From Capsulimonadaceae bacterium (GTDB taxonomy: Bacteria; Armatimonadota; Armatimonadia; Armatimonadales; Capsulimonadaceae): a stretch of 64,000 nt of DNA. The notes beneath the pieces are model-generated. The model saw only the letters and a program-made list of their open reading frames with translations. It was not told the origin of the DNA and searched no databases. Location: assembly GCA_031292625.1 (NCBI GenBank), contig JARLGU010000006.1, positions 1 through 64,000 of the forward strand. The letters are read 5' to 3'. Every line of letters starts with the position of its first letter. Position 1 is the stretch's first letter. The position numbers and the translations under genes were made by a program. This document shows, one piece after another, positions 26,888 to 35,158 of this stretch.

Positions 26888-27424
26888 TCAGCGAGGGAGT
26901 TGCCTCGCAACGCTGTGCTTTGCTTTTATCAGAAGGCGCGTCAGCATTGCGATCTCCTCTTCGCTCACGTCCGACCACGCCTCGCTCATAAAGCGATAAT
27001 GCTCTGGGCCAACCCGATCGATAAGTTCGAGCCCTTCCGCAGTCAACTCGGCCAGCACGACCCGCCTATCGCTCTCCGGGCGAACGCGCCTAATGAGACC
27101 GGATCTCTCAAGACCATCAGCCAATTGCGTTATATTCGCGCCGGTTACAATCATATTCTTGCTAATGTCCGTCATGCTCATGTGGTGCTCAGGCGCTGCG
27201 CGAAGCAACAACAGCATGCCGATCTTCGCCAGAGATAGCCCGTACGCCGCCAGCCATTCATTGTTCCGGCCAAGCAGCAGGTTATCAACCTGGTTCAGCA
27301 GGATGTTCGCCTCAACAACCAGACGCTTGCCCGGATCCGCGGCGAAGCCAATCCGGTCGAACAGCTCTCGCACCCTTTCGTCCACAATAACCGAGCTTTC
27401 GCTATTCGGCGCCGATCGTGCCAC
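26888..27424 (-). CDS. MarR-family transcriptional regulator
   Basis: About 178 residues from a GTG at 27424 preceded by GGAGGG; an ATG at 27457 is in frame but lacks a good ribosome-binding site. The winged-helix core reads MTDISKNMIVTGANITQLADGLERSGLIRR, followed by the wing with PESDRRVVLAELTAEG (split here by motif). A dimerisation helix flanks it at each end. MarR proteins repress neighbouring genes until a phenolic or lipophilic ligand binds. The target could be itself and the MotB-like gene, given palindromes on both sides. Confidence 0.9.
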   Translation of the reverse strand: MARSAPNSESSVIVDERVRELFDRIGFAADPGKRLVVEANILLNQVDNLLLGRNNEWLAAYGLSLAKIGMLLLLRAAPEHHMSMTDISKNMIVTGANITQLADGLERSGLIRRVRPESDRRVVLAELTAEGLELIDRVGPEHYRFMSEAWSDVSEEEIAMLTRLLIKAKHSVARQLPR

Positions 27425-27493
27425 AAGGTTGCCCTCCAAACCGCGATGCGGTTCCATTCAATTTCATTATGGTTAATAGCTATACAATCAGTA

Positions 27494-27507
27494 CATTAAG
27501 TTTAATG
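27494..27507. promoter_or_regulatory. palindrome in the marR promoter region
   Basis: CATTAA-GT-TTAATG is a perfect inverted repeat 70-84 bases before the chosen marR start. On the minus strand it follows TTGCAT and precedes TGTATA by about one promoter spacer, so a repressor bound here would block RNA polymerase. Confidence 0.5.
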
Positions 27508-27597
27508 CAAGGTCGCATCTCTGTCAAGAATCATTCCGGCTTCATTCCGGCCTGAGCGCTCGACGTCTCGAAACCGCACCCAAAAATCCATGGCACA

Positions 27598-29133
27598 TCA
27601 GCGCTCCCCGAGCAACCTTCTTGCCGCGCCGCTCGCGCGGTGCTCCCGTGCCGCCGACACGCGATTTCCCGACGCGAGAGCGGCCCGCTCCGCGAAAAGA
27701 TGCCGCGCGGACGCCTCTAGCGCCCTGTCCATGAACGGGCCATCCCCGTCGCGGTCGAGCAGAACCAGGTCGTTCCTCACCGCATGGTCCGGGGCCAGAA
27801 CAGCAATTTCGTCGTCGCTCTCATCTGGATAGTTATAGCTGACGTAGGCGAGCTGAGCCTGCCAGTTATGCTCGACAGCCATCTTCTTGTCGCCAAGCCG
27901 ATAGGCTTCCGGCATGGATGCGGCCATCGCAATCGCGATGGCCGCGCAGACCAGCCATGACGCCGCGAAACGTACAGGACGGCGTGTTGTCTCGAAGTGC
28001 CCAGCGAACGCACCGGCCGCAAGCAACAGACCGATCCAGAACAGCATGTCCCCGGTAATGTATCGCGACGTATGCGCGGCCCGCATGCCGAGCGGCATGC
28101 GCCCGGCCATGATGACCGCGGCGCTGACGGCTGCGAAAACGCAAAGGAGCAGCGGCGCTCCCAGTCTTGCACGCAAATCGTCGCGATCTCTCCCCGAAAA
28201 CGAGAGCACGGCAATTGCGAACGCCGACAAGACAAATAGTCCCGCGATTGCAAACTGAGCGGGATCCGCCCCGTCTTCGCTCGCGAATGGCATGCCAATG
28301 AGAATTAGCCAAAATTGAAGCGACGGCAGATAGGAAAGCGCATGATCGCCTTCAATGTGAGCGGGATGCCATCCGATCAAGAACGCAATAGTGCTTGCCA
28401 GCCCGACGGCAGCCAGGCAGCAAGTCTGCTTCCCCGACCACTGCCGCGAAAAGAGCATCGCCGCAAGCGCCGCCGGCCAAAGGATCAGGCCGTTCGCCAA
28501 GCTGTACGATGCCGCGACAGTTGCCGCGCAGATCGCAATCAGCCCCTTGCGCGTTCCAGGCCATACGGCCAACCCGAACGCCGCGCCGGTCGCCGCCAGA
28601 AAGAGGACGCTCCACTGGATCTCAAATCCCCTGAGCCAGTTGAAGTACTGCAGAGGCGACCAGATGATAGCCGAACACGCGACAAACAAAAGAGGCCACG
28701 CGGTCCGCCCAGCGACCCGCCGCAGCGTCGCCCACAAGAGGCCGGCTGCCACAGCCATCAAACCGAAATTGATGTATTGCAGCGCAATCTCATCGAAATG
28801 GCGCACCCGCGTGACGACAGCGAAGACAAGCTTCGGGATCACCATGCGATGCTCATTGTGAAGCGCCCAAAGGTCGCCGAACACCGGAGGCGCGACCCTG
28901 TTATGCAGAATTTCCTGCGTCAGATCGAAATCGTCCAGGATCATCACGTTGAGCGCCAAGCGATGAAGCGACGCTAGCATGTGGACAGCAGGGTAAAGAG
29001 CCGCTGCTACGCACAACGCCGCAACTCCCATACGCGAACATCGTATCCACCGCGCGGCCCTCACAAGCAAGCACTTTACAACCAAACCAGCTCGATCCAT
29101 TATGTTTCCACTTATCTCCAGACGAATTCGCAT
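27598..29133 (-). CDS. polytopic membrane protein of unknown function
   Basis: About 500 residues (an internal ATG at 29100 is the alternative start). Roughly ten hydrophobic helices lie between residues 30 and 410, with a ~100-residue hydrophilic C-terminal part. A conserved-looking extracytoplasmic loop early in the protein (DDFDLTQEIL, LHNEHRMVIPK) with acidic residues resembles the first loop of GT-C-fold glycosyltransferases. This is only a resemblance; I recognise no family. The neighbourhood (MarR, pnp) gives no functional hint. Confidence 0.65.
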   Translation of the reverse strand: MRIRLEISGNIMDRAGLVVKCLLVRAARWIRCSRMGVAALCVAAALYPAVHMLASLHRLALNVMILDDFDLTQEILHNRVAPPVFGDLWALHNEHRMVIPKLVFAVVTRVRHFDEIALQYINFGLMAVAAGLLWATLRRVAGRTAWPLLFVACSAIIWSPLQYFNWLRGFEIQWSVLFLAATGAAFGLAVWPGTRKGLIAICAATVAASYSLANGLILWPAALAAMLFSRQWSGKQTCCLAAVGLASTIAFLIGWHPAHIEGDHALSYLPSLQFWLILIGMPFASEDGADPAQFAIAGLFVLSAFAIAVLSFSGRDRDDLRARLGAPLLLCVFAAVSAAVIMAGRMPLGMRAAHTSRYITGDMLFWIGLLLAAGAFAGHFETTRRPVRFAASWLVCAAIAIAMAASMPEAYRLGDKKMAVEHNWQAQLAYVSYNYPDESDDEIAVLAPDHAVRNDLVLLDRDGDGPFMDRALEASARHLFAERAALASGNRVSAAREHRASGAARRLLGER

Positions 29134-29287
29134 CTTCTCTTCGAGAAGCCATCAAGCATATACCATACCGGAGAACAGCGCCCGCCCCCAGCGATCCCGC
29201 GCTGCCATGTTCGAGAGCCTCCAAACCGGATCAGCGGGCCGCGGGCCACAGGCCGCCAACTCCCAAACATGAGCCTCCAGATACAGC

Positions 29288-29324
29288 AAAGCGCCCATAA
29301 GCAAGACTTGCTTACGGGCGCTTT
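29288..29324 (-). terminator. terminator after pnp
   Basis: AAAGCGCCC-A-TAAGCAAG pairs with CTTGCTTA-C-GGGCGCTTT, an 18-bp stem with one mismatch and a minimal loop. On the minus strand it ends in TTT just past the pnp stop. Confidence 0.8.
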
Positions 29325-29344
29325 GAATGCAATCGACGGCTCGC

Positions 29345-31690
29345 TTACCGCTTCGGGCGGAAGCGCGCGCGAGGAAGCTCATCGTCATCCTGAGCAACCG
29401 CCGCCGCCGGCTCTTCCGAGGCTTCGACGGGGCGCGGGCCGCGATCGCGATCACGCGGGCCACGGTCACGGTCTCGTCCGCCAAATCCGCCGCGTCCGCC
29501 ACGATCGCCGCGATCGCCGCCGCGGTCTCGTCCACCGCCGCTAGGGCGCGGGGGCCGGCCCGGTTCCGGGTTCGCGGGATCGAACGGCTGGTCCAAACCC
29601 TTCGCCGTCAGGTTGACGCGTCCCTGGCCGTCAATCTCGGTCACGCGGACCTTGATCTTATCGCCAAGCTTGACCACGTCCTCGGGCTTATTCACCCGCT
29701 CTTCGCTATCGCTGAGCTGCGAGACATGAACGAGGCCGTCCTTGCCAGGCAGGATCTCGACGAAAGCGCCGAACTGCAGGAAGCGAACGACGGTCCCCTC
29801 GAAGATATCGCCGGGCTTGAGGGTCCGGGTCAGATCTTCGACAGCCTTCTTCGCGGCTTCGCCCGCAGCGCCGTCAACCGCCGCGATAAACACGGTGCCA
29901 TCCTGCTGGATGTCGATCTTCGCGCCGGTCTCGGCGGTGATTTTCTTGATCGTCTTGCCGCCAGGGCCGATTACCGTTCCGATTTGCTCGGGATCGATCT
30001 GCATCGTGATGATGCGCGGGGCATACGCGGACAGGTTCTGGCGAGCCTCCGGCAAAATCTCATTGATCTTACCGATAATGTACAAGCGCGCCTCGCGAGC
30101 CTGTTCAAACGCCTGAACGAACACTTCGCGCGGGACGCCCTTGATCTTCGTGTCCAGCTGGAGCGCGGTGATGCCTTCCGTCGTACCGGCGACCTTGAAG
30201 TCCATGTCGCCGCTGAAGTCTTCCATGCCCTGGATGTCGGTGAGCACCGCATACTGGTGCGTTCCGTCTTCCTGCTTCGGTCCCTCGATCAGGCCCATCG
30301 CGATACCCGCGACCGGCGCCTTGATCGGCACGCCGGCATCGAGCAGCGCGAGCGTGCTTCCGCAGGTGGACGCCATCGATGTCGAGCCGTTGGACTCGAG
30401 CACTTCGGACGTCAGCAGCATGGTGTAAGGAAACTCCTCACGGGACGGCAGAACGGCTCGCAGGCCGCGCTCGGCAAGAGCGCCGTGCCCGATTTCGCGC
30501 CGCCCGGGGCCGCGCATCGGACGCGCTTCGCCAACCGAGTACGGCGGGAAGTTGTAGAAGTGCATGTAATGCTTCTGGCCGTCTTCTTCGAGCGTATCCA
30601 TTGTCTGCGCTTCGTCGCCCGAACCCAGGGTAAGCGTGGTGAGCACCTGAGTCTGACCGCGAGTGAACAGACCGGAACCGTGGACGCGGGGCAGAAGACC
30701 GGCTTCGCACGTGATCTTGCGGATGTCGCGAACGCCGCGTCCGTCGGGGCGCTTGCCTTCCGTCAGGATAAGGTCGCGGAGCTGTTCCTTGACAACCTTG
30801 TCCGCCGCTTCACGCACATCGCCGAGATTGTCGGGATATTCAGTCGTGAGTTGCGCAACGACATCGTCGATCAGCAGGGTAAGTCCAGCCTCGCGAGAGG
30901 CCTTGTCGGGATCTTGAAGACCCGAGCGAAGCGTCGCCGCGAACCGGCTGCGAACCGCTTGCAGGATCTCTTCGTCGGTGACATGAAGCTTCACTTCAAT
31001 CTTGGCGACGCCAACCTTGGCGGCAAGCTCTTCCTGAAGTTCGACAAGCTTCTTGACATTGTCCATCGCAAAGTCCATCGCGGCAAGCATTACGTCTTCG
31101 GTGACTTCGCTCGCGCCCGCTTCGACCATGCAGATGGCATCCTTGGTTCCCGCGACAATCAGGTCCAGCTTATTGTTGGCCTGCTGTTCGATGGAGGGGT
31201 TCAGGATAAAGCTGCCGTCCTCTTCGTTCAGCGCGACGCGTACAGCGCCGACCGGGCCGGCCCACGGGATGTTGGAGATGGTCAGGGCCGCCGACGCCGC
31301 CGTGAGAGCTAGGACATCGGGGGGAAACTCGGGCTGATAGGACAGCGGCATCGCAATGACTTGCGTCTCGTTGCGCATGCCCTTCGGGAAGAGAGGGCGG
31401 AGCGGGCGGTCAATCAGCCGGCTGACGAGCGTCGCTTTTTCGCCGGGACGTCCGCCGCGCTTGATAAAACCGCCGGGGATCTTGCCAACCGCGTATTTGC
31501 GCTCTTCGTAGTCGCAGGTAAGCGGGAAAAAGTCTAGGCCAGCCTTGGGCTCTTTTGCCATCGTGGCCGTCGCTAAAATGATGGTGTCGCCGTGCTGAAG
31601 CCAAACGCTTCCGCTCGCCTGCTTGGCCACCTTACCGGTGCTGATGTTCAGCGTTTGTCCGGCAAACTCAAATTCAACTGTTTGTTCCAT
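29345..31690 (-). CDS. pnp: polyribonucleotide nucleotidyltransferase (PNPase) with Arg/Gly-rich tail
   Basis: 781 residues, longer than the usual ~700. Two RNase PH domains are present (FFPLTCDYEERKYAVGKIPGG in the first; MRGPGRREIGHGALAER, MLLTSEVLESNGS and SGDMDFKVAGT in the second), followed by KH (IGTVIGPGGKTIKKI) and S1 domains (GDIFEGTVVRFLQFGAFVEI). The last ~65 residues are rich in RGG and DRG repeats, which commonly bind RNA or promote condensation. It degrades RNA 3' to 5' by phosphorolysis. It lies downstream of rpsO as in most bacteria, separated by a terminator that would allow partial read-through. Confidence 0.97.
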   Translation of the reverse strand: MEQTVEFEFAGQTLNISTGKVAKQASGSVWLQHGDTIILATATMAKEPKAGLDFFPLTCDYEERKYAVGKIPGGFIKRGGRPGEKATLVSRLIDRPLRPLFPKGMRNETQVIAMPLSYQPEFPPDVLALTAASAALTISNIPWAGPVGAVRVALNEEDGSFILNPSIEQQANNKLDLIVAGTKDAICMVEAGASEVTEDVMLAAMDFAMDNVKKLVELQEELAAKVGVAKIEVKLHVTDEEILQAVRSRFAATLRSGLQDPDKASREAGLTLLIDDVVAQLTTEYPDNLGDVREAADKVVKEQLRDLILTEGKRPDGRGVRDIRKITCEAGLLPRVHGSGLFTRGQTQVLTTLTLGSGDEAQTMDTLEEDGQKHYMHFYNFPPYSVGEARPMRGPGRREIGHGALAERGLRAVLPSREEFPYTMLLTSEVLESNGSTSMASTCGSTLALLDAGVPIKAPVAGIAMGLIEGPKQEDGTHQYAVLTDIQGMEDFSGDMDFKVAGTTEGITALQLDTKIKGVPREVFVQAFEQAREARLYIIGKINEILPEARQNLSAYAPRIITMQIDPEQIGTVIGPGGKTIKKITAETGAKIDIQQDGTVFIAAVDGAAGEAAKKAVEDLTRTLKPGDIFEGTVVRFLQFGAFVEILPGKDGLVHVSQLSDSEERVNKPEDVVKLGDKIKVRVTEIDGQGRVNLTAKGLDQPFDPANPEPGRPPRPSGGGRDRGGDRGDRGGRGGFGGRDRDRGPRDRDRGPRPVEASEEPAAAVAQDDDELPRARFRPKR

Positions 31691-31761
31691 GTGTGTTTTC
31701 GTATATTCTCCGAACGCAGTCAGACGGCGTCTCCGCCTAACTATTTGTACACTTGCGGGCT

Positions 31762-31802
31762 AAAAAAACGTAGCCTCCCGGCGGAACTCGATGCTGGGAG
31801 GC
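31762..31802 (-). terminator. rho-independent terminator between rpsO and pnp
   Basis: On the minus strand GCCTCCC pairs with GGGAGGC, with extra inner pairing, followed by TACG and seven Ts. It lies ~55 bases after rpsO and should attenuate transcription into pnp. Confidence 0.88.
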
Positions 31803-31856
31803 GTGCAATCAGAAACGTTGCCGCGCAGCCGCTTAAGTTGGCAGGCGGCGGCCATT

Positions 31857-32132
31857 TTAGATTCGGCTTCGGATGCCGAGCCGCGCAACGAGTTCGCGAT
31901 ATCGCGTAATATCCTTCGCGGCCAAGTAGTTTAGCAAACGACGGCGCTTGCCAACCATAAGAAGCAGTCCGCGACGGGAGTGGTTATCGTGCTTGTGCAC
32001 CTTAAGGTGCTCGGTGAGGGTATTGATCTTCGCGGTCAACAACGCAACCTGCACTTCCGGCGAACCCGTGTCGCCTTCGTGAGTCGCGTAGCCACCGATA
32101 ATACCGTCCTTCTGATCTTTGAGCAGGGTCAT
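31857..32132 (-). CDS. rpsO: 30S ribosomal protein S15
   Basis: 91 residues; the start is MTLLKDQKD at 32132 although the frame extends further. [37 protein letters not shown] and [11 protein letters not shown] are the universally conserved S15 segments that bind 16S rRNA helices 20-22. No obvious ribosome-binding site is seen before the ATG; S15 mRNAs are often translationally autoregulated through a structured leader, so the ~95-base leader could have that role. Confidence 0.97.
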   Translation of the reverse strand: MTLLKDQKDGIIGGYATHEGDTGSPEVQVALLTAKINTLTEHLKVHKHDNHSRRGLLLMVGKRRRLLNYLAAKDITRYRELVARLGIRSRI

Positions 32133-32230
32133 ATTTATAACGACGGGCCGCGCGCAACTCCCGCTCAAAGGGAGATTGGCCCAGCACCGCGTCCTCCGTT
32201 TCTTTAGTGTCGCCAGATTTGGTTCGGCCT

Positions 32231-32260
32231 AGTATACTCGACGTCACCCTTGGAAGTCAA
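32231..32260 (-). promoter_or_regulatory. rpsO-pnp promoter
   Basis: On the minus strand TTGACT (32260-32255), an 18-base spacer and TATACT (32236-32231) lie about 100 bases before rpsO. Confidence 0.8.
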
Positions 32261-32340
32261 TGCCAAAATCGGTTCCACGGCGTCATGCTGTCTATGCGCG
32301 TACGCGCGCGATCTCGCGTAAGAAAGCGCCGCAAGATTCG

Positions 32341-32370
32341 TTGACACGCCGGATAGGTTTAGGGTATGAT
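32341..32370 (+). promoter_or_regulatory. tRNA-Glu promoter
   Basis: TTGACA (32341-32346), an 18-base spacer and TATGAT (32365-32370) end 11 bases before the tRNA 5' end, the normal distance for a short-leader tRNA transcript. Confidence 0.85.
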
Positions 32371-32381
32371 CTGACACGCTT

Positions 32382-32454
32382 GGCCCGGTAGTCTAGCGGT
32401 TATGACGCCTCCCTTTCAAGGAGGAGATCACGAGTTCAATTCTCGTCCGGGCTA
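32382..32454 (+). tRNA. tRNA-Glu (TTC anticodon)
   Basis: A 73-base cloverleaf. The acceptor GGCCCGG pairs with CCGGGCT (one G-T pair), the D arm contains GTCTAGCGGTTATGAC, the anticodon arm is CCTCC-CTTTCAA-GGAGG, and the T arm is ACGAG-TTCAATT-CTCGT. The discriminator base is A and the CCA is not encoded. Divergent from rpsO. Confidence 0.96.
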
Positions 32455-32769
32455 TATTTTAAATACTGCCCGTGCATAAGCAGTAACTTATGCACATTTT
32501 ATGGAGTATTTATTCCCTGCGAGCTGAAGCCTCTCTGCCCTTTTGACTGTTGAAAGGGCCAATAATGCAGAACTGGTCTCCTCCTTCCGGAAATTCTACG
32601 GCGAATATTCGAGCCATGGAAGTGCGCGTCGTCCTTGTGGACAACGCGCCAAAAGCGCTGGCTCATCGATGACCAGGCGCGCCCTCTTTCGCCAAGAACA
32701 TGCGGTATGCGCACATTCTTCAGCTAGATGGCTGCAGAGGAGTTGATGCCCGCGTCCCCCCTCTTGGAG

Positions 32770-33010
32770 CGTGTGTAAGAGATCGAACGGCTTTGCTAAG
32801 ACGGCTCCCCGGCCGCCGTGGCCGTTTTTGAAAAAGGGCCGTCACAGCCGGTTCACTGCTTCACTCTGTGCGCTGGGATAGGACGCTGGCGGCAAAAGGC
32901 CGTACGCGGGTTGACGAAGCATCGTAAACCACCGCAGTGAACGAGGCGCGTGCAAAAAAATGCCCCGGCGGCACGAGCCGTCCTGAATCTCTCTCGCAAT
33001 ACGCCAGTCT
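32770..33010 (+). repeat. long intergenic repeat, copy A (candidate structured RNA or mobile element)
   Basis: The outer blocks are nearly identical to the inverted copy B at 57738-57917. Block 1 (32770-32844) contains AAGACGGC, GCCGTGGCCGTTTTTGAAAA and GGGCCGTC. Block 2 (32940-33010) contains AACGAGGCGCG, CCCCGGCGGCACGAGCCGTC and CTGAATCT. The ~95 bases between are longer than in B and little conserved. Block 1 folds with GACGGC/GCCGTC outer pairing and block 2 with CGGC-tcgt-GCCG. No reading frame is shared by both copies. The remainder of 32455-33184 shows no gene. Confidence 0.75.
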
Positions 33011-33184
33011 ATTACAAACACTCTAGGCGATAAAACGTCCCGTATCGCGTCCCGACCAGGCACGTCCATACGCGGAGGATGAGATAATTGCCCACCGGCC
33101 GCAGAAGGGGGCCTTTGTCCTGACCAGTTTACGGTAACCACTCGCTTAACGCACGGAGAGCGTAAGCCCTGAATTTCATTTGGG

Positions 33185-34975
33185 CTACTCCCCCTCTTCG
33201 CCCCCGGTAAACTCATTGAACGGCGAAGATGCCCCCTCGATCCACTTGTTGCTGCGGCGAAACCACAGGTGCGTGTTCGATGGATCGAAAGCGAAGACGA
33301 TCCAGTTCGTTCCAACCGCACGCTCCTTGTAGTTGACGGGTACCGTATATTGCTGCTGAGTGGTGATCGGCACATTTATCATTTGATTGAATGGTACGAA
33401 CAGGTGCGTGACCGGATCTTGGACGGGTTGAGGGTTTGTCTGGTTCTGGTACTGATAGCCGGTGGGCACGGTTCTAAACCTGGTCTCCATTCGCGTTCGC
33501 GCGGCATCACGGCACTCGCGAGTTCCAATCGAGACCCAGGTCTTGCCCGTCTTCTGGTCCTCGTAGGTATAAAATTCCGGTGCGGTAGGGAGGGCAGTCG
33601 ATAGCTCGCTGACAGGCTCCGTCTGGCCTTGCAGCCCTATGGCGAGCTGAGCCCATTGTTTGCCGCCCCAATAGAAGGTGCGAGAAACATATTTGCCCGA
33701 TGTTGCGTCAAAACCTCCGATCAAGGCCATGAACTGCCCTTTGTCCACATTGTTTATCACGACTCGAAGCGCGGTCGGATCGATATCGCTGCGCCCCTGA
33801 ATCGAGTCTGACACAAGGAGTTCGTTCGTAACGCCGCCAAATGCAAGTTGGGTCACGACACCTGTTTGAGTGTAGTAGCTTTGCTTGCTGATATCGAAAT
33901 CGCTGTCGTAAATCATTCCCTGATCCGAATGTAGATCGCCTTTGTGAACGCATCGCACTCCGGGGTGATCTTTAACGAAAGCAAGTATTGCCGGCTTGAG
34001 TGCGAGATAGCAAAGAGAGGCCTGGCCATCCTGCGCCAAAAATGAGTCCTTGCTCTGTGCCGATTTTGCCAGCGCCGCAACCACGTTGTCACCGGCAACG
34101 AGCGTTAGCCCCAACAGGTCCGGGTCGTTGGCGCATCGTCTGACAAGATAATTGATCGCATCCCCGTTTCCAGCCTTTGCGAGCAGAGCCGCGGAAACAT
34201 CCTTGGCGAGGTTGTCAATCGGATCGTCTGGACTTACCGGAATGTTATAAACCTCTTTGGCTGCAGCCGCGATTCCAGAATTAAACTGGCCCCAATCCTC
34301 GAACGGAATGTTGTTCAGCTTGAACTGGTCTCGAACTTGATGCTGGGCATCGTCAATCCGGTCCTTAAACCACTTGCGCTCCGTTAAGTCCGAGATTTGG
34401 TCCGTGCTTTGATCGAGCGATAGCTGCGCGTAATACGTGAGAAATAGATCGAGCGCCGTACTTCGCAGTACCGTAGGATCTTGGTTCGAGTCTCTGCCCT
34501 GTAGCTTTGTCCTCACCACGGAGTAGGCAAGCATTCCTTTCGCCCGGACATCCTCCGGTCGATCCTCTATGCTCAGCCGAAATTGTGAGGCTGCGCCATC
34601 GTAATCCTTCGCAATTAACAGTTTGATGCCGGTTTGGTAGTGTTCGTCAGGGAAGATCGTGTTCCGATTTACGAACAACAAGACCGCGATGCTCAACAAG
34701 GCGACACCGAGAACCGCGAGTAAGATGACCCTCAAATTCACGTTGAGGCGCGACGCAGCTGCACCGTTAGCTTGATCGCTTTTCGATCTGCCAGGTTCGC
34801 CTTTGTTTCCAAACAAGCTGGAAACGCTCAAGCGCATACGCTCTGCCGGATGTTTGGACGCTGACGGCTGGGCGTTGGCAGGCGCCGCGGCCGCTGCTTC
34901 GACCTTGGCGCCGCAGCTCTCGCAAAATTGTGAGTCCGGCGCAAGTTGATTGCCGCACTTAACGCAGAAAGACAT
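33185..34975 (-). CDS. zinc-ribbon, single-pass membrane protein of unknown function
   Basis: 596 residues from the ATG at 34975 (AAGGATGG eight bases upstream). Residues ~3-24 form a zinc ribbon (CVKCGNQLAP, FCESCGAK), ~85-105 a membrane helix (VILLAVLGVALLSIAVLLFV), and the remainder a large extracytoplasmic part. The first section after the helix (YQTGIKLLIAKDYDGAASQF) looks TPR-like; the distal half is beta-rich and unrecognised. The ribbon should be cytosolic and the bulk periplasmic. Last gene of a three-gene operon, 183 bases after its neighbour. Confidence 0.7.
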   Translation of the reverse strand: MSFCVKCGNQLAPDSQFCESCGAKVEAAAAAPANAQPSASKHPAERMRLSVSSLFGNKGEPGRSKSDQANGAAASRLNVNLRVILLAVLGVALLSIAVLLFVNRNTIFPDEHYQTGIKLLIAKDYDGAASQFRLSIEDRPEDVRAKGMLAYSVVRTKLQGRDSNQDPTVLRSTALDLFLTYYAQLSLDQSTDQISDLTERKWFKDRIDDAQHQVRDQFKLNNIPFEDWGQFNSGIAAAAKEVYNIPVSPDDPIDNLAKDVSAALLAKAGNGDAINYLVRRCANDPDLLGLTLVAGDNVVAALAKSAQSKDSFLAQDGQASLCYLALKPAILAFVKDHPGVRCVHKGDLHSDQGMIYDSDFDISKQSYYTQTGVVTQLAFGGVTNELLVSDSIQGRSDIDPTALRVVINNVDKGQFMALIGGFDATSGKYVSRTFYWGGKQWAQLAIGLQGQTEPVSELSTALPTAPEFYTYEDQKTGKTWVSIGTRECRDAARTRMETRFRTVPTGYQYQNQTNPQPVQDPVTHLFVPFNQMINVPITTQQQYTVPVNYKERAVGTNWIVFAFDPSNTHLWFRRSNKWIEGASSPFNEFTGGEEGE

Positions 34976-35158
34976 TTTTCGATACCATCCTTTTATTAGC
35001 TTGGCGAACAAGCATCAATTTGAGACCGGCGCCTGAGCGCTGACATTCCCTGGATAACGCAGGTGTGCCTGATTATTTTTGTAAAGCGGACATCGTTTGC
35101 GTCGTGCTACTCGCTCCAACGATGGTCCCTGGCCACGGCCAGGCCACTTTCGGCGCGG

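Noticed and set aside
29327-31312. 661-codon plus-strand frame opposite pnp
   Set aside because: It mirrors pnp codon positions in a GC-rich gene; pnp is unmistakable on the minus strand.
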